Source: Roseicyclus sp. (GTDB lineage: Bacteria; Pseudomonadota; Alphaproteobacteria; Rhodobacterales; Rhodobacteraceae). Taken from it: a stretch of 13,185 nt of DNA. The stretch's first letter is position 1. Each line of letters begins with the position of its first letter. Position numbers and translations under genes: made by a program. Under the pieces are notes generated by a model. That model was not told the origin of the DNA. It saw nothing but the letters and a program-made list of their open reading frames with translations, and did not search any database. This document shows, one piece after another, positions 1 to 6,474 of the stretch. The stretch is taken from assembly GCA_018401055.1 (NCBI GenBank), contig JAGYLB010000076.1, forward strand, positions 1 to 13,185. The letters are read 5' to 3'.

Positions 1-141
1 ATCTGTCGTGCGTGGTCTGCCGGTTGTCTTGGGTGGCGGCATCAAAGGCGCTATCAACGACCATTCTGCGTCAGTCATATCGCTTGCGTATCTGCCGCCT
101 TTTCGGTCATGTTGGCGACGGGTGAGTTCGGTCCAGGCCAT
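1..141 (-). CDS. IS5-family transposase, N-terminal part (runs off the window)
   Basis: The minus-strand frame from ATG at 141 gives 47 codons, starting MAWTELTRRQHDR and continuing RYASDMTDAEW and PPPKTTGRPRTTD. The block R-Y-A-S-D-x-T-D-A-E-W followed by a P-rich stretch and GRPR is the typical N-terminal insertion domain (DUF4096-like) of IS5-group transposases. In many members this is the first of two frames. A GGAG ribosome site lies 7 bases before the ATG. The catalytic DDE region would be to the left of base 1. Nothing in the visible part is broken, so the element may be complete outside the window. The family call is confident; the subgroup (IS427/IS1031-like) is less so. Confidence 0.82.
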   Translation of the reverse strand, partial: MAWTELTRRQHDRKGGRYASDMTDAEWSLIAPLMPPPKTTGRPRTTD

Positions 142-226
142 TGGGGTCTCCGTTCAGCGTCATAACCGAACAGAATCACAACCTGCTGAACTCACTCAAC
201 TACTTTTAAATCGGGCTCTTATCCTC
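1..226 (-). mobile_element. 5' end of an IS5-family insertion sequence (partial)
   Basis: The element contains the start of an IS5-family transposase reading leftward plus about 85 bp of terminal non-coding DNA. Its outer end, read on the minus strand, begins GAGGATAAGAGCCCG near base 226. It abuts TAGG, where an interrupted IS110 transposase frame resumes. IS5 relatives commonly insert at TA or CTAG, which fits the junction. The other end, the matching inverted repeat and the target duplication lie outside the window, so the exact boundary is estimated to within a few bases. Confidence 0.7.
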
Positions 227-542
227 TAGGGACGTTGGTCCTTGGGTTGGTCTGACCCCGCGGCGCGAGCAATCCGGGGAGCGCGACATCATTGGCGAAA
301 TCTCCCGGGCCGGCGATGCGGGGTTGCGGACTGCACTTTATCAAGCCGCGACGGTGATGTTGAATACTGCGCGCCCGAATTGGCTGAGTGCCTGGGCATG
401 GAATGTCGCCAAGCGGCGCGGCAAAAAGCGCGCCACGGTTGCACTGGCACGTCGGATCGGGGTGGTTCTGCACCGCATGTGGCAAGACGGCACGGAATTT
501 CGCTTTACCCGTGCTGATGCCGCAACGGCAGCCGCAGCATAA
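225..542 (+). pseudogene. IS110-family (IS1111-type) transposase, C-terminal remnant
   Basis: From about base 228 the frame reads RDVGPWVGLTPRREQSGERD, then an IGEISRAGD block, RTALYQAA, KKRATVALARRIGVVLHRMW and DGTEFRF, ending at TAA 540-542. These are the conserved blocks of the Transposase_20 domain in the C-terminal half of IS110-family enzymes, and the ending resembles the IS1111 subgroup. A stop at 207-209 lies upstream in this frame, and no RuvC-like DEDD N-terminal domain is visible. The frame begins exactly at the end of the IS5-type element, so the 5' part was probably displaced by that insertion and may lie left of the window. The fragment cannot encode an active recombinase alone. 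Confidence 0.85.
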
Positions 543-1010
543 GGCACAACCAACCTCACAATCCATGCAGATCAGATTTGAAGCAAAAGGAGAGATAGGC
601 CGCGCCTGACGGCGCTGGCTCACCGAAGTCCCAAACCGGGACGCGGTCCCCGATGATGCCGGGTGGGACCTGGTCACCAGATAATAATCTGAGTGCGCCA
701 CTGAGATAGGCACGCGGGAACCGTTCTTGGACTTGGTATAGTGTGGCAGCCACGGTGCTGACTACGGATGGAAGCATATTCCGGTGCGGGAGATTTCGGT
801 GACGCTGATGCACGGAAGACACGGCCAAACAATAAAGTTCTGCAGCATACAGGGGAGTCACGGCTACTTTTCCCGGGGCGTTCATCGCTACGATAGCTGG
901 ATGTCTTCGCGCTGAACGCCCCTTGCCGTGGTTCTCCTGAAATGATCCCGCTCTGCCGGATCCGCTAATCGATGACACCCTCGCAGCCAACAGCTCAGCC
1001 GGGGGCGAGG
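543..1010. other. Gene-poor stretch between the IS110 remnant and a truncated gene
   Basis: No recognisable gene was found here. The first part should include the 3' end of the IS110 element, but its boundary cannot be placed by eye. A 163-codon frame stays open on the minus strand (1047-556). It has mixed third-base composition, no clear ribosome site and no recognisable domain, so it is more likely decayed DNA than a gene. The GC content is visibly lower than in the genes to the right, consistent with a different origin. Confidence 0.5.
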
Positions 1011-1352
1011 CTTTTGTGAAATTATCTCTTGATACCACCCGCCCCAATATGGAAGGTCCCAGCTGTCATTGTGGGCGCTCGAACGGGCGGTGTCGGCCAG
1101 AGTGGTATCCCGCCGGGTGCCGGTGTCGACCGCTGCCTTCTCGTCGGTGCGGCGCGCGGCGGCCGTCGCAACGGAGGCCTCGGCGTCGTCTTCCTCGGTG
1201 AAGTCGGAGGCGGTGTAGGCGGTGACGGCCCAACTGACGGCCCGGGACAGCAAGCCGTCCCGGATCTGGGCGGCGAAGGTGGCCCAGTCCGGGGTATCGG
1301 TGAGCGGGGCAGTGGCGGGAGGGATCGAGGGGGAGGTCGAGGGCAGCGTCAT
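888..1352 (-). CDS. Unknown protein, probably truncated, with a chimeric 3' end
   Basis: The start is ATG at 1352, with GGAG 7 bases upstream; it lies 90 bp after the nuclease-like gene on the same strand. The first roughly 100 residues are Thr/Ala/Asp-rich and hydrophilic, with a short central helix-like stretch (residues 24-45, DWATFAAQIRDGLLSRAVSW). There is no signal peptide or membrane segment. Codons are almost uniformly G/C-ending until about base 1060. Beyond that, codons ending in A or T become common, with a Cys/Arg/His-rich tail ending at TAG 888. I read the tail as foreign sequence joined at roughly 1010-1065, meaning the original C-terminus is lost. The family is not recognised, and any product may be non-functional. 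Confidence 0.5.
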   Translation of the reverse strand: MTLPSTSPSIPPATAPLTDTPDWATFAAQIRDGLLSRAVSWAVTAYTASDFTEEDDAEASVATAAARRTDEKAAVDTGTRRDTTLADTARSSAHNDSWDLPYWGGWYQEIISQKPRPRLSCWLRGCHRLADPAERDHFRRTTARGVQREDIQLS

Positions 1353-1442
1353 GGGAAAGCTCCGGGAAAAGGGGTGGCCGTCGGCCCCGCCGCCGAGGGG
1401 CGGGCCGAGGAGGGATCTGCGGGTGGGAAAGTGACGCGCCGG

Positions 1443-1922
1443 TCAGGCGGCGAGATCGAGGTCCGGCCCGTCGACGCGACCGGGGATCGCATGGGCGTGG
1501 CCCAGGCGCATGAGGGCCGCGTCCAGCGTGGAGCGCGGGTTGCGCCGAAGTTCCGGACACTCGCTCGCGTAGATCGTGTGGCGCGTCTGCCAGTCGGCGG
1601 TGAAGCGCACGGCCATTTCGGGCAGTGCGACCATCGCCAGAATATCGAAGTCCGTCGCCGAATACGGACCGCGCCCAGTGGCGCCCCGCTCCGAGCTCTG
1701 CTTCAGGTTGAAGACATAGTCGCCGGCGGGCGTCCGCGTATGGCGCGTCTTGACCTGGATGCGCAGGGGCGTGTCACCGGGAAGAAACAGGACCCTGTCA
1801 TGACGTTCGTACTCGGGCGCGGGAAAGTCCCGTTCCCCGAGGCGCATCAAGATCGAGGCAACGACAAGCTCTGCCGAATGGCCGAGGATCTTCGCATAGC
1901 GGCAGAGATCCTCGGTGGACAT
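1443..1922 (-). CDS. Small PD-(D/E)XK nuclease-like protein
   Basis: The protein has 159 aa and starts at ATG 1922. An N-terminal helix carries GHSAELVVASIL (Glu18). A HDRVLFL strand (Asp42) and the LRIQVKTR strand (Gln56-Val57-Lys58) follow. Then comes YSATDFDILAMVAL (about 87-100), a block seen after the core in proteins related to the I-Ssp6803I-like PD-(D/E)XK domain. This order, E...D...QxK then a D-F-D strand, points to a restriction-endonuclease-like fold; Q replaces the usual D/E before x-K, a known variation in the superfamily. No DNA-recognition domain or partner methylase is visible. It sits in a leftward gene set with a 339-aa unknown protein upstream. The start has no strong ribosome site and may be coupled to the small ORF before it. 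The fold is fairly likely; nuclease activity is inferred. Confidence 0.6.
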   Translation of the reverse strand: MSTEDLCRYAKILGHSAELVVASILMRLGERDFPAPEYERHDRVLFLPGDTPLRIQVKTRHTRTPAGDYVFNLKQSSERGATGRGPYSATDFDILAMVALPEMAVRFTADWQTRHTIYASECPELRRNPRSTLDAALMRLGHAHAIPGRVDGPDLDLAA

Positions 1923-1944
1923 GTCCGGATATGACGCCAGCGCG

Positions 1945-2013
1945 TCACGGGCGTCGCTGGGTCTCGACGGGGCGGGTCGGCAGGGTGATGCCGGGAAGAA
2001 GAAGCTGCGTCAT
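1945..2013 (-). CDS. Possible 22-aa peptide upstream of the nuclease-like gene
   Basis: The ORF begins at ATG 2013, is preceded by GGAGG 6 bases upstream, and reads MTQLLLPGITLPTRPVETQR then P and stop. An in-frame ATG at 2025 would give 26 aa, but the ribosome site fits the 2013 start. Its stop is 22 bp before the nuclease-like start, which itself lacks a good ribosome site. Translation of this small frame could therefore deliver ribosomes to the next gene. It could be a leader peptide, a tiny protein, or a chance ORF. No family is recognised, and support rests only on the ribosome site and spacing. Confidence 0.35.
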   Translation of the reverse strand: MTQLLLPGITLPTRPVETQRRP

Positions 2014-2080
2014 GCGCGCCTCCATGGTTCAGGGAGAGGGACAGGGGGCCGCGGGGCCCCCTTGCGAGGTCCGGGGCGGC

Positions 2081-3100
2081 TCAGGCCGCGAGCCCGGGCG
2101 CGTCGTCCGTGCCGTCATCCTCCGGCCCGGATCCCCTCCCTCCGTAGTCCGCCATCGACATGAGCCGCGCGACGCCGTCGAGGAAACGCTGCTGCAGGGC
2201 GCGTACCCGGCGAGCCGCGGGCGCATCCCCCCGCACGAGCAGCAGGTCGGCACTGCCGGCCATGACCGCGTGCATATGCTGGCGGTCGCCGTCATCCTCC
2301 ACCGAGAGGAGCGCATGAAGCCCCTTCGCCAACAGGCGCAGCGGACGGTCGAGATCACGCTGTTCCGGCAGCGCGGTGACCTCTGCGAGCCGGGTAAGAA
2401 GACCTTCGCGGGCGGCCTCTGCCGCGGCCAGGTCCGCCGCGACCTCCGGAGCGAACACGTCGCTCACGGCGTCGCGCTGGATCCGCCGCTCCGCAGCCAC
2501 GGAGGTCTCGAGACAGCGCAGAGCGCCGGTGAAGGCACGGCTCACCTCCGTATGGGCGGTGGGGAGATCCTCCCTGTCCGCCGCCGGGCCAGCCCCCATC
2601 TCCATCTGCACGTCCGCCGGCGGCGTGTCCTGCGGTTCGCCGGACCCGTCGATATAGCCGCCGAGCGCGTCCAGCGCGGCCTCGACGGCCGCATTATGGA
2701 AGGCGTGACCCGGCACGGTGGCCGGCAGCTGCCAGACCCAGCGCGCCACGGTCAGCCCGGCGCGAATGCGGGCCACCTCAACCGGATCCCCGGACCGGAT
2801 AACGGCCCCGACCAGCACCGCGACCCGCTGGAGACCGGCGGTCTGCAGCGTGACGAGGGGCTGGGCGATCAGCGCCTCGCAGTGCTCGAGAACGCGGGCC
2901 CGGGCCTCATCGACGGCAGCCTGATAGGCGGAGAGGGCGGGGTCGAAGCCGCCATCGTCGCCAAGGTCGCGCTCGGCGGTGGTCAGATCGACCAGCGCGC
3001 GGGTCATCGCGCGAGCGCGGATGAGCGTGGACAGGGTGAAGGTGAAGGGGGACGCGGAATTGAATCCGCCCGCGTGCGGGGTTACGTAGTTCTCAGCCAT
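2081..3100 (-). CDS. Unknown 339-aa protein, first gene of a leftward accessory set
   Basis: The start at ATG 3100 is well supported: GAGGAG lies 7 bases upstream. The protein appears soluble and mostly alpha-helical, with no signal peptide. A helix-rich first half (about residues 20-150, including AYQAAVDEARARVLEH) is followed by an acidic, Pro/Gly-rich linker (about 152-185). A second helical, Ala/Arg/Leu-rich region (about 185-320) contains possible coiled-coil stretches such as AADLAAAEAAREGLLTRLAE. The last 20 residues are acidic and Gly-rich. I do not recognise a family. Strong GC3 bias and the ribosome site support a real gene. It is transcribed divergently from the DUF927 gene and is followed by a tiny ORF and the nuclease-like gene, so these may form one accessory unit; its function is unknown. 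Confidence 0.7.
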   Translation of the reverse strand: MAENYVTPHAGGFNSASPFTFTLSTLIRARAMTRALVDLTTAERDLGDDGGFDPALSAYQAAVDEARARVLEHCEALIAQPLVTLQTAGLQRVAVLVGAVIRSGDPVEVARIRAGLTVARWVWQLPATVPGHAFHNAAVEAALDALGGYIDGSGEPQDTPPADVQMEMGAGPAADREDLPTAHTEVSRAFTGALRCLETSVAAERRIQRDAVSDVFAPEVAADLAAAEAAREGLLTRLAEVTALPEQRDLDRPLRLLAKGLHALLSVEDDGDRQHMHAVMAGSADLLLVRGDAPAARRVRALQQRFLDGVARLMSMADYGGRGSGPEDDGTDDAPGLAA

Positions 3101-3196
3101 GACGGGTCTCCTCAGGACACGTTGTGGTCAGGGCGGGGGCAGAGGGTAGGATCTCTGGTCTCGCCCGCTCATCGGGCGCCCGGTGACCATGTTGGA

Positions 3197-3225
3197 AAGT
3201 TGGGAGCGACTGTTCCGAATGTCAA
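3197..3225 (-). promoter_or_regulatory. Candidate sigma70-type promoter for the leftward gene set
   Basis: On the minus strand a perfect TTGACA (3225-3220) is followed 17 bases later by a weak -10 (CAACTT, 3202-3197). A perfect -35 with a poor -10 is common in alphaproteobacterial promoters. The site would give a leader of about 90 nt before ATG 3100. The -10 match is weak, so this remains a candidate. Confidence 0.35.
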
Positions 3226-3287
3226 GTGCACGACACAAAAAATTTAATCAGCACGAACAAGCGTACATGACTGTCTATAAATAATAA

Positions 3288-3300
3288 TATGTCGGACATA
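3288..3300. promoter_or_regulatory. 13-bp palindrome, candidate operator
   Basis: TATGTC-G-GACATA is a perfect 13-bp inverted repeat with a single central base. It lies within the A+T-rich part of the divergent intergenic region, between the candidate leftward promoter and the DUF927 gene. The size and position suit a dimeric repressor site serving one or both directions. No regulator gene is adjacent, and no second copy was noticed. Confidence 0.35.
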
Positions 3301-3547
3301 AAAGCAGACAGACCGACGGACTGTGTGGGTCGCTAATCCGGAAGGCCTCTCGGAACGGTGCGGGAGGGTCTCCGCGCGTCTCGCTCGGCGCGACAGGTGC
3401 GGGGCTCGGTCAAAATCTCCCTCTCAAGGAGGTGTCCCCATTGGATGGGCGGACGCAGTTGTTATATATCTGAAAATCGTTGGACTGTTTGAGCGTGCCT
3501 GTCCACCGGGGCAGGCCTGGTCCTCGAAGCCAGCCAAGGAGACGCGC

Positions 3548-5302
3548 ATGTCAGACGAAACCACTAAACATGAGGGATCTGCCGCGGATCAGATCACGCC
3601 TGAAGGGGCACCGCAGCCGCAGGCCGATCCGCTCCTGGAGCAGGTCCGTACCCGCCTGCCGGAGGACTATGAGCTGATCGGCCCCTTGATCCACCAGATC
3701 CGATCGGCCGGTCGCACGAAACCGCTCTGCGGACCGGTCCTCGTGCGCTCGCAGGCCCGCGGGGCGGATGGAACCGGCTGGAGCCTGGACGTGGCCTTCC
3801 GCACCTTCGATGGGGATTGGCAGAGCGCCGTGCTGCCGATGCGGGACCTGCTGAAGGCGCCGGCGCGGGTGGTGGCAGGGCTGGTCGATCGTGGCCTGGA
3901 TCTCCGGGGCAAGCCCGGCGAGGTCTGCGATCTGTTGCGGGCGATGGAGGTCGACCGCGTCGGCCTTGCGGTCGGTGTGACCGGATGGGTTGGAACGGAC
4001 TTCCAGCGGTTCATCCTCCCCTCGGGTGTGGTCCTGACCGGGTCAGGAAACTCCGATGCGGCGGGCGTCCTCTTCACCGGGGAGCCGCGTGTCTCGGCAC
4101 GGCCGATGGCCGAGGCTGACCGTGCCGCGTCAGCTGCAAAGTGGCTCGAGGGGGTGATCGGGCGGACGCCAGATAATGCCGTCATGCTGGGTCTCTGCGC
4201 CGCGATCGCGCCGGCGCTGATGCCGATCACGGCGGAGCAGTCGTGGTCCTTCCTGCTGCATCTGCACGGCAGCGACGGGGCCGGCCGGCTGAGCCGTGCG
4301 GTCGCCGCCAGTGTCTGGGCGCAGCCGACCGAGCTGCATCTGACCTGGTCGGAGCCGCAGTCGCGCCTTCTTGCGGCGATCCGCGAGGCCCGGGACGGTC
4401 TGGTGCTGATCTCCGGCTACGAGCCGCGTCATCACCGCAAGATCCCGGCGATCGCCGAGGCGCTGACCGGGATTGACGCCGCCGGCCGCGGCCGGGTCGT
4501 CGTGCTCTCGACGGGCATGGTCCCGCTCCTTGGCGGCGACGGCAAAGCGCTGCCGGGTCAGGATCTGCGCAACATCATCGATATCGACTCCCGATCCTGG
4601 GAGGTGGAAGACCCCGAGCGGGTCCTGGCGGTCGCAGCGCAGCATGCGGGCAGCTTCGGTCCGGAGTTGTTGCGGGCGAGCATTGACTGGGGCGTCGGGT
4701 CACGGGGTCAGTACCTTGGTATCAGAACCGATGACATCCGCGACAGTGTGGCCGGACCGGATGACCTCCCACTTGATGCTGAAACCGAGCGTGTCGTGCT
4801 TGCTTGCGGAGCAATGTACGCAGCGGGGCATTTGGTAACACTACGCATGAAATCTTTCCTGGCCGGGCCGCAGGCCCCGCTCCAAACGAGGCTCGAGACC
4901 TTCTGCACCCACCTCCTCGAAAGCTGGATCGCCAGGCACCGTGGCGTGCTGTCGGCGCAGGATCGCGCCCTGCTCAGCCGCGCGGCCACTGCGGTTCGGG
5001 ATCTCCTGCGAGACGAGGCTCTGGCGTCGCTGGATGACCCGGACGGGACCGTTCCGATCAGCGAGACCGGGTGGTTCGACGACAGCTTCGTCTATCTCAC
5101 CGCGCCCACGATGGCTGGCATCGCACATGCGGCAGAAGCTGACCTCGGGCGGCTTTTCGATCTCCTGCAGGTGCAGGATCTACTCAAGCCCGGCGGTGAG
5201 CGTGGCTTCCAGTACAAGCTGCCCAGTCGGGTCCCCGGCAGGCCACGCGCCTACCGCATCTCGCGGGATGTTTTGAGGTTCGCAGCCGCCGGCCAGAGCT
5301 GA
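3548..5302 (+). CDS. DUF927-family protein with degenerate ATPase motifs
   Basis: The start is ATG 3548, with AAGGAG 6 bases upstream; an earlier in-frame ATG (3323) has no such site. The product has 584 aa. After an acidic, Pro-rich N-terminus, residues about 60-400 follow the layout of DUF927 (COG5519) helicase-like ATPases from plasmids and phages. These blocks are GWVGTDFQRFILPSG (146-160), SWSFLLHLHGSDGAGRLSRA, SVWAQP (255-260), and RVVVLSTGMVPLL (316-328). In active relatives the P-loop reads like GPSSTGKTT; here it is GSDGAGRLS (241-249), without the Lys. The Walker B position, normally ending DE, reads LVLISGYEP (285-293). The C-terminal part (about 530-575, ending RPRAYRISRDV) resembles the winged-helix-like tail of the family. 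The protein is therefore probably a non-hydrolysing relative. It is transcribed divergently from the unknown/nuclease-like set; its role is unknown. Confidence 0.75.
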   Translation: MSDETTKHEGSAADQITPEGAPQPQADPLLEQVRTRLPEDYELIGPLIHQIRSAGRTKPLCGPVLVRSQARGADGTGWSLDVAFRTFDGDWQSAVLPMRDLLKAPARVVAGLVDRGLDLRGKPGEVCDLLRAMEVDRVGLAVGVTGWVGTDFQRFILPSGVVLTGSGNSDAAGVLFTGEPRVSARPMAEADRAASAAKWLEGVIGRTPDNAVMLGLCAAIAPALMPITAEQSWSFLLHLHGSDGAGRLSRAVAASVWAQPTELHLTWSEPQSRLLAAIREARDGLVLISGYEPRHHRKIPAIAEALTGIDAAGRGRVVVLSTGMVPLLGGDGKALPGQDLRNIIDIDSRSWEVEDPERVLAVAAQHAGSFGPELLRASIDWGVGSRGQYLGIRTDDIRDSVAGPDDLPLDAETERVVLACGAMYAAGHLVTLRMKSFLAGPQAPLQTRLETFCTHLLESWIARHRGVLSAQDRALLSRAATAVRDLLRDEALASLDDPDGTVPISETGWFDDSFVYLTAPTMAGIAHAAEADLGRLFDLLQVQDLLKPGGERGFQYKLPSRVPGRPRAYRISRDVLRFAAAGQS

Positions 5303-5532
5303 GCGCGACGAGAAGGTCGTGGCGAACGTGATGGGCGGAAAGCAGACTAATGCATATGCGGCATACTACTTGCTGGAGTTCAGAAGAGTTGCCGTTTAGA
5401 AGAACCAAGAACCACTGTTTGAGGGTCAGAAAACGGGCCACTCTGGCAGTTGTCGTGGCGTCAGGACGCGGTCGACACATGACTGCTTACCCGATCAGGC
5501 GATGTGATGATCTGATGGCGGTGGCCATAAGA
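5303..5532. other. Junction region between accessory DNA and the transport locus
   Basis: No complete gene lies between the DUF927 stop and the PP2C-like stop, which converge here. A weak, mismatched stem-loop (about 5304-5324) follows the DUF927 stop but has no T-run. The composition is lower in GC than on either side. The right end carries a possible acetyltransferase gene fragment (from 5479). The zone looks like a recombination scar between two unrelated gene groups. Confidence 0.45.
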
Positions 5533-5560
5533 TCAACCGCATTTGTGGAGCAGGACAAGC
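5479..5560 (+). pseudogene. Possible N-terminal fragment of a GNAT acetyltransferase
   Basis: From ATG 5479 the frame reads MTAYPIRRCDDLMAVAIRST then AFVEQD. This resembles the start of GNAT-family N-acetyltransferases, in which an IRR...DLM..AIRS.VF..EQ pattern forms the first strand and helix. The acetyl-CoA-binding motif (R/Q-x-x-G-x-G/A) does not follow, because the sequence then becomes the antisense of the PP2C-like gene. I infer that a GNAT gene was cut by a rearrangement near base 5550. The match is short and made by eye, and the ATG has no good ribosome site. Confidence 0.3.
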
Positions 5561-6474
5561 CCCATATCGTCATGGCGGCCGCTGGCGGTCGGCCCTTTCA
5601 AGCAAGCAAATCGTCGGGTTCGCTGCGAGTCTTCCAAATGGACAGCCGTGGCCGCCTTGATCCAGCTGTCGACATGCTGACCCGCGGGCAACAGCCAGCC
5701 ATCGGTCCAAAGTGCAAGCGCCCTGACGCTGTTGGCCCGGACCCTTACATGCCAACAAAAGTCATGACCCATGTCGCCCACGCCATCGGCAACGCCGAAG
5801 CTGAGCGGATCGCCCGGTGGTGCGGCGCGCATGCCGGCCAGACCGACTTGCAGCGCGCGTTCGCCCAGCACGGAGGCCTCCGCCAGGATAGGTTTCGCGA
5901 CCCGCCGCGCATCCGCATCCGCCTGTGCCAGGCCACCAAGCAGCGCCGCACGAATGTCTGCCTCCGACTTCTGTGGATCGTCGGCGATCATCGCGGCGCG
6001 CCAGGCGGCAAAGACTGGCTCGGCGGGATGGTCACGCAGAACCGGCGGGGCGTCGTCGATCCGAAGCGCGCAATCCCCCACACCGACGCCGCGCCAGACG
6101 CCATCGCGGAGCGAGGCGACGGCAAAGGCAGCCCGAAAGCGGCGCGCGGGGTCTTGCGCGGCCTCGATCAGGTCGAAGCGGTGGTAGAGTGCTGCGATGG
6201 CATGGTCGGCCAACGCCAGTGTCTTTTCAGCAGATGCGAAAAGGTCGGGCCCGCCCTGCCGCGCGTGGGACCAGCTTTGCGCGAAGGCGGCAGCTATGGC
6301 CTCGGCGGCCAGCGCCCCGCCGGTCTGTCCATCGAAGCGCTGGCCCGTGATGTCGGTCGCCCCGTCGATCACCGCCACGAAATCGGGCGGCAGGACCAGC
6401 ACGCGATCCTCGCAGGCACCGGGGGCCGCGTCATCCTTGGGCAGAACAAGGCTTTCGAAAACCCACCCTGTCAT
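5533..6474 (-). CDS. PP2C-like serine/threonine or small-molecule phosphatase
   Basis: The 313-aa soluble protein carries the metal-binding layout of PP2C phosphatases: E22-D23 near the N-terminus, FVAVIDGATD (32-41), GQTGGALAAEAI (49-60), GVGDCAL (131-137), LWTDGW (255-260) and GRHDDMGLVLL (299-309). These acidic residues normally hold two Mn2+/Mg2+ ions that activate water for phosphate-ester hydrolysis, and they all appear present. There is no kinase, receptor or sensor domain. The ATG at 6474 overlaps the TGA of the phosphodiester glycosidase (ATGA), so it is last in a coupled leftward operon. Its substrate could be a phosphoprotein regulating the transporter or a sugar phosphate; the sequence does not decide. 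The final residues (HKCG) lie at the suspected junction near 5550, so the native C-terminus may be slightly altered. Confidence 0.75.
   Translation of the reverse strand: MTGWVFESLVLPKDDAAPGACEDRVLVLPPDFVAVIDGATDITGQRFDGQTGGALAAEAIAAAFAQSWSHARQGGPDLFASAEKTLALADHAIAALYHRFDLIEAAQDPARRFRAAFAVASLRDGVWRGVGVGDCALRIDDAPPVLRDHPAEPVFAAWRAAMIADDPQKSEADIRAALLGGLAQADADARRVAKPILAEASVLGERALQVGLAGMRAAPPGDPLSFGVADGVGDMGHDFCWHVRVRANSVRALALWTDGWLLPAGQHVDSWIKAATAVHLEDSQRTRRFACLKGPTASGRHDDMGLVLLHKCG

Larger units (their letters stand above)
3101..3547. other. A+T-rich divergent intergenic region
   Basis: No convincing gene was found between the unknown 339-aa gene and the DUF927 gene. Bases about 3228-3310 are very A+T-rich (runs such as AAAAAATTTAATC and TATAAATAATAATATG) against GC-rich genes on both sides, and they hold a 13-bp palindrome. 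An AAGGAGG at 3426-3432 precedes only very short frames: TTG 3441 giving 10 codons and ATG 3445 giving 15 codons. The long leader before the DUF927 start could be regulatory. No iteron array or DnaA-box cluster is visible. Confidence 0.6.

Noticed and set aside
1029..1934. 301-codon plus-strand frame opposite the nuclease-like gene
   Set aside because: The product is Gly/Arg-rich low-complexity sequence with no ribosome site. The minus strand has recognisable motifs, so this is an antisense shadow of GC-rich coding DNA.
1931..3247. 438-codon plus-strand frame opposite the unknown 339-aa gene
   Set aside because: It has no ribosome site or domain, and the minus-strand gene has a strong GAGGAG site and a protein-like composition.
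3426..3490. Leader ORF after AAGGAGG (TTG 3441 or ATG 3445)
   Set aside because: The frames are only 10 or 15 codons with a non-ATG start or long spacing. They could regulate the DUF927 gene, but nothing else supports them.
3323..3547. Extension of the DUF927 protein to the upstream ATG 3323
   Set aside because: The extra 75 codons are Arg/Cys-rich, lack a ribosome site and cross a likely leader region, whereas ATG 3548 has an ideal AAGGAG.
5304..5324. Stem-loop after the DUF927 gene as a terminator
   Set aside because: The stem has a central mismatch and there is no T-run, so the support is too weak.
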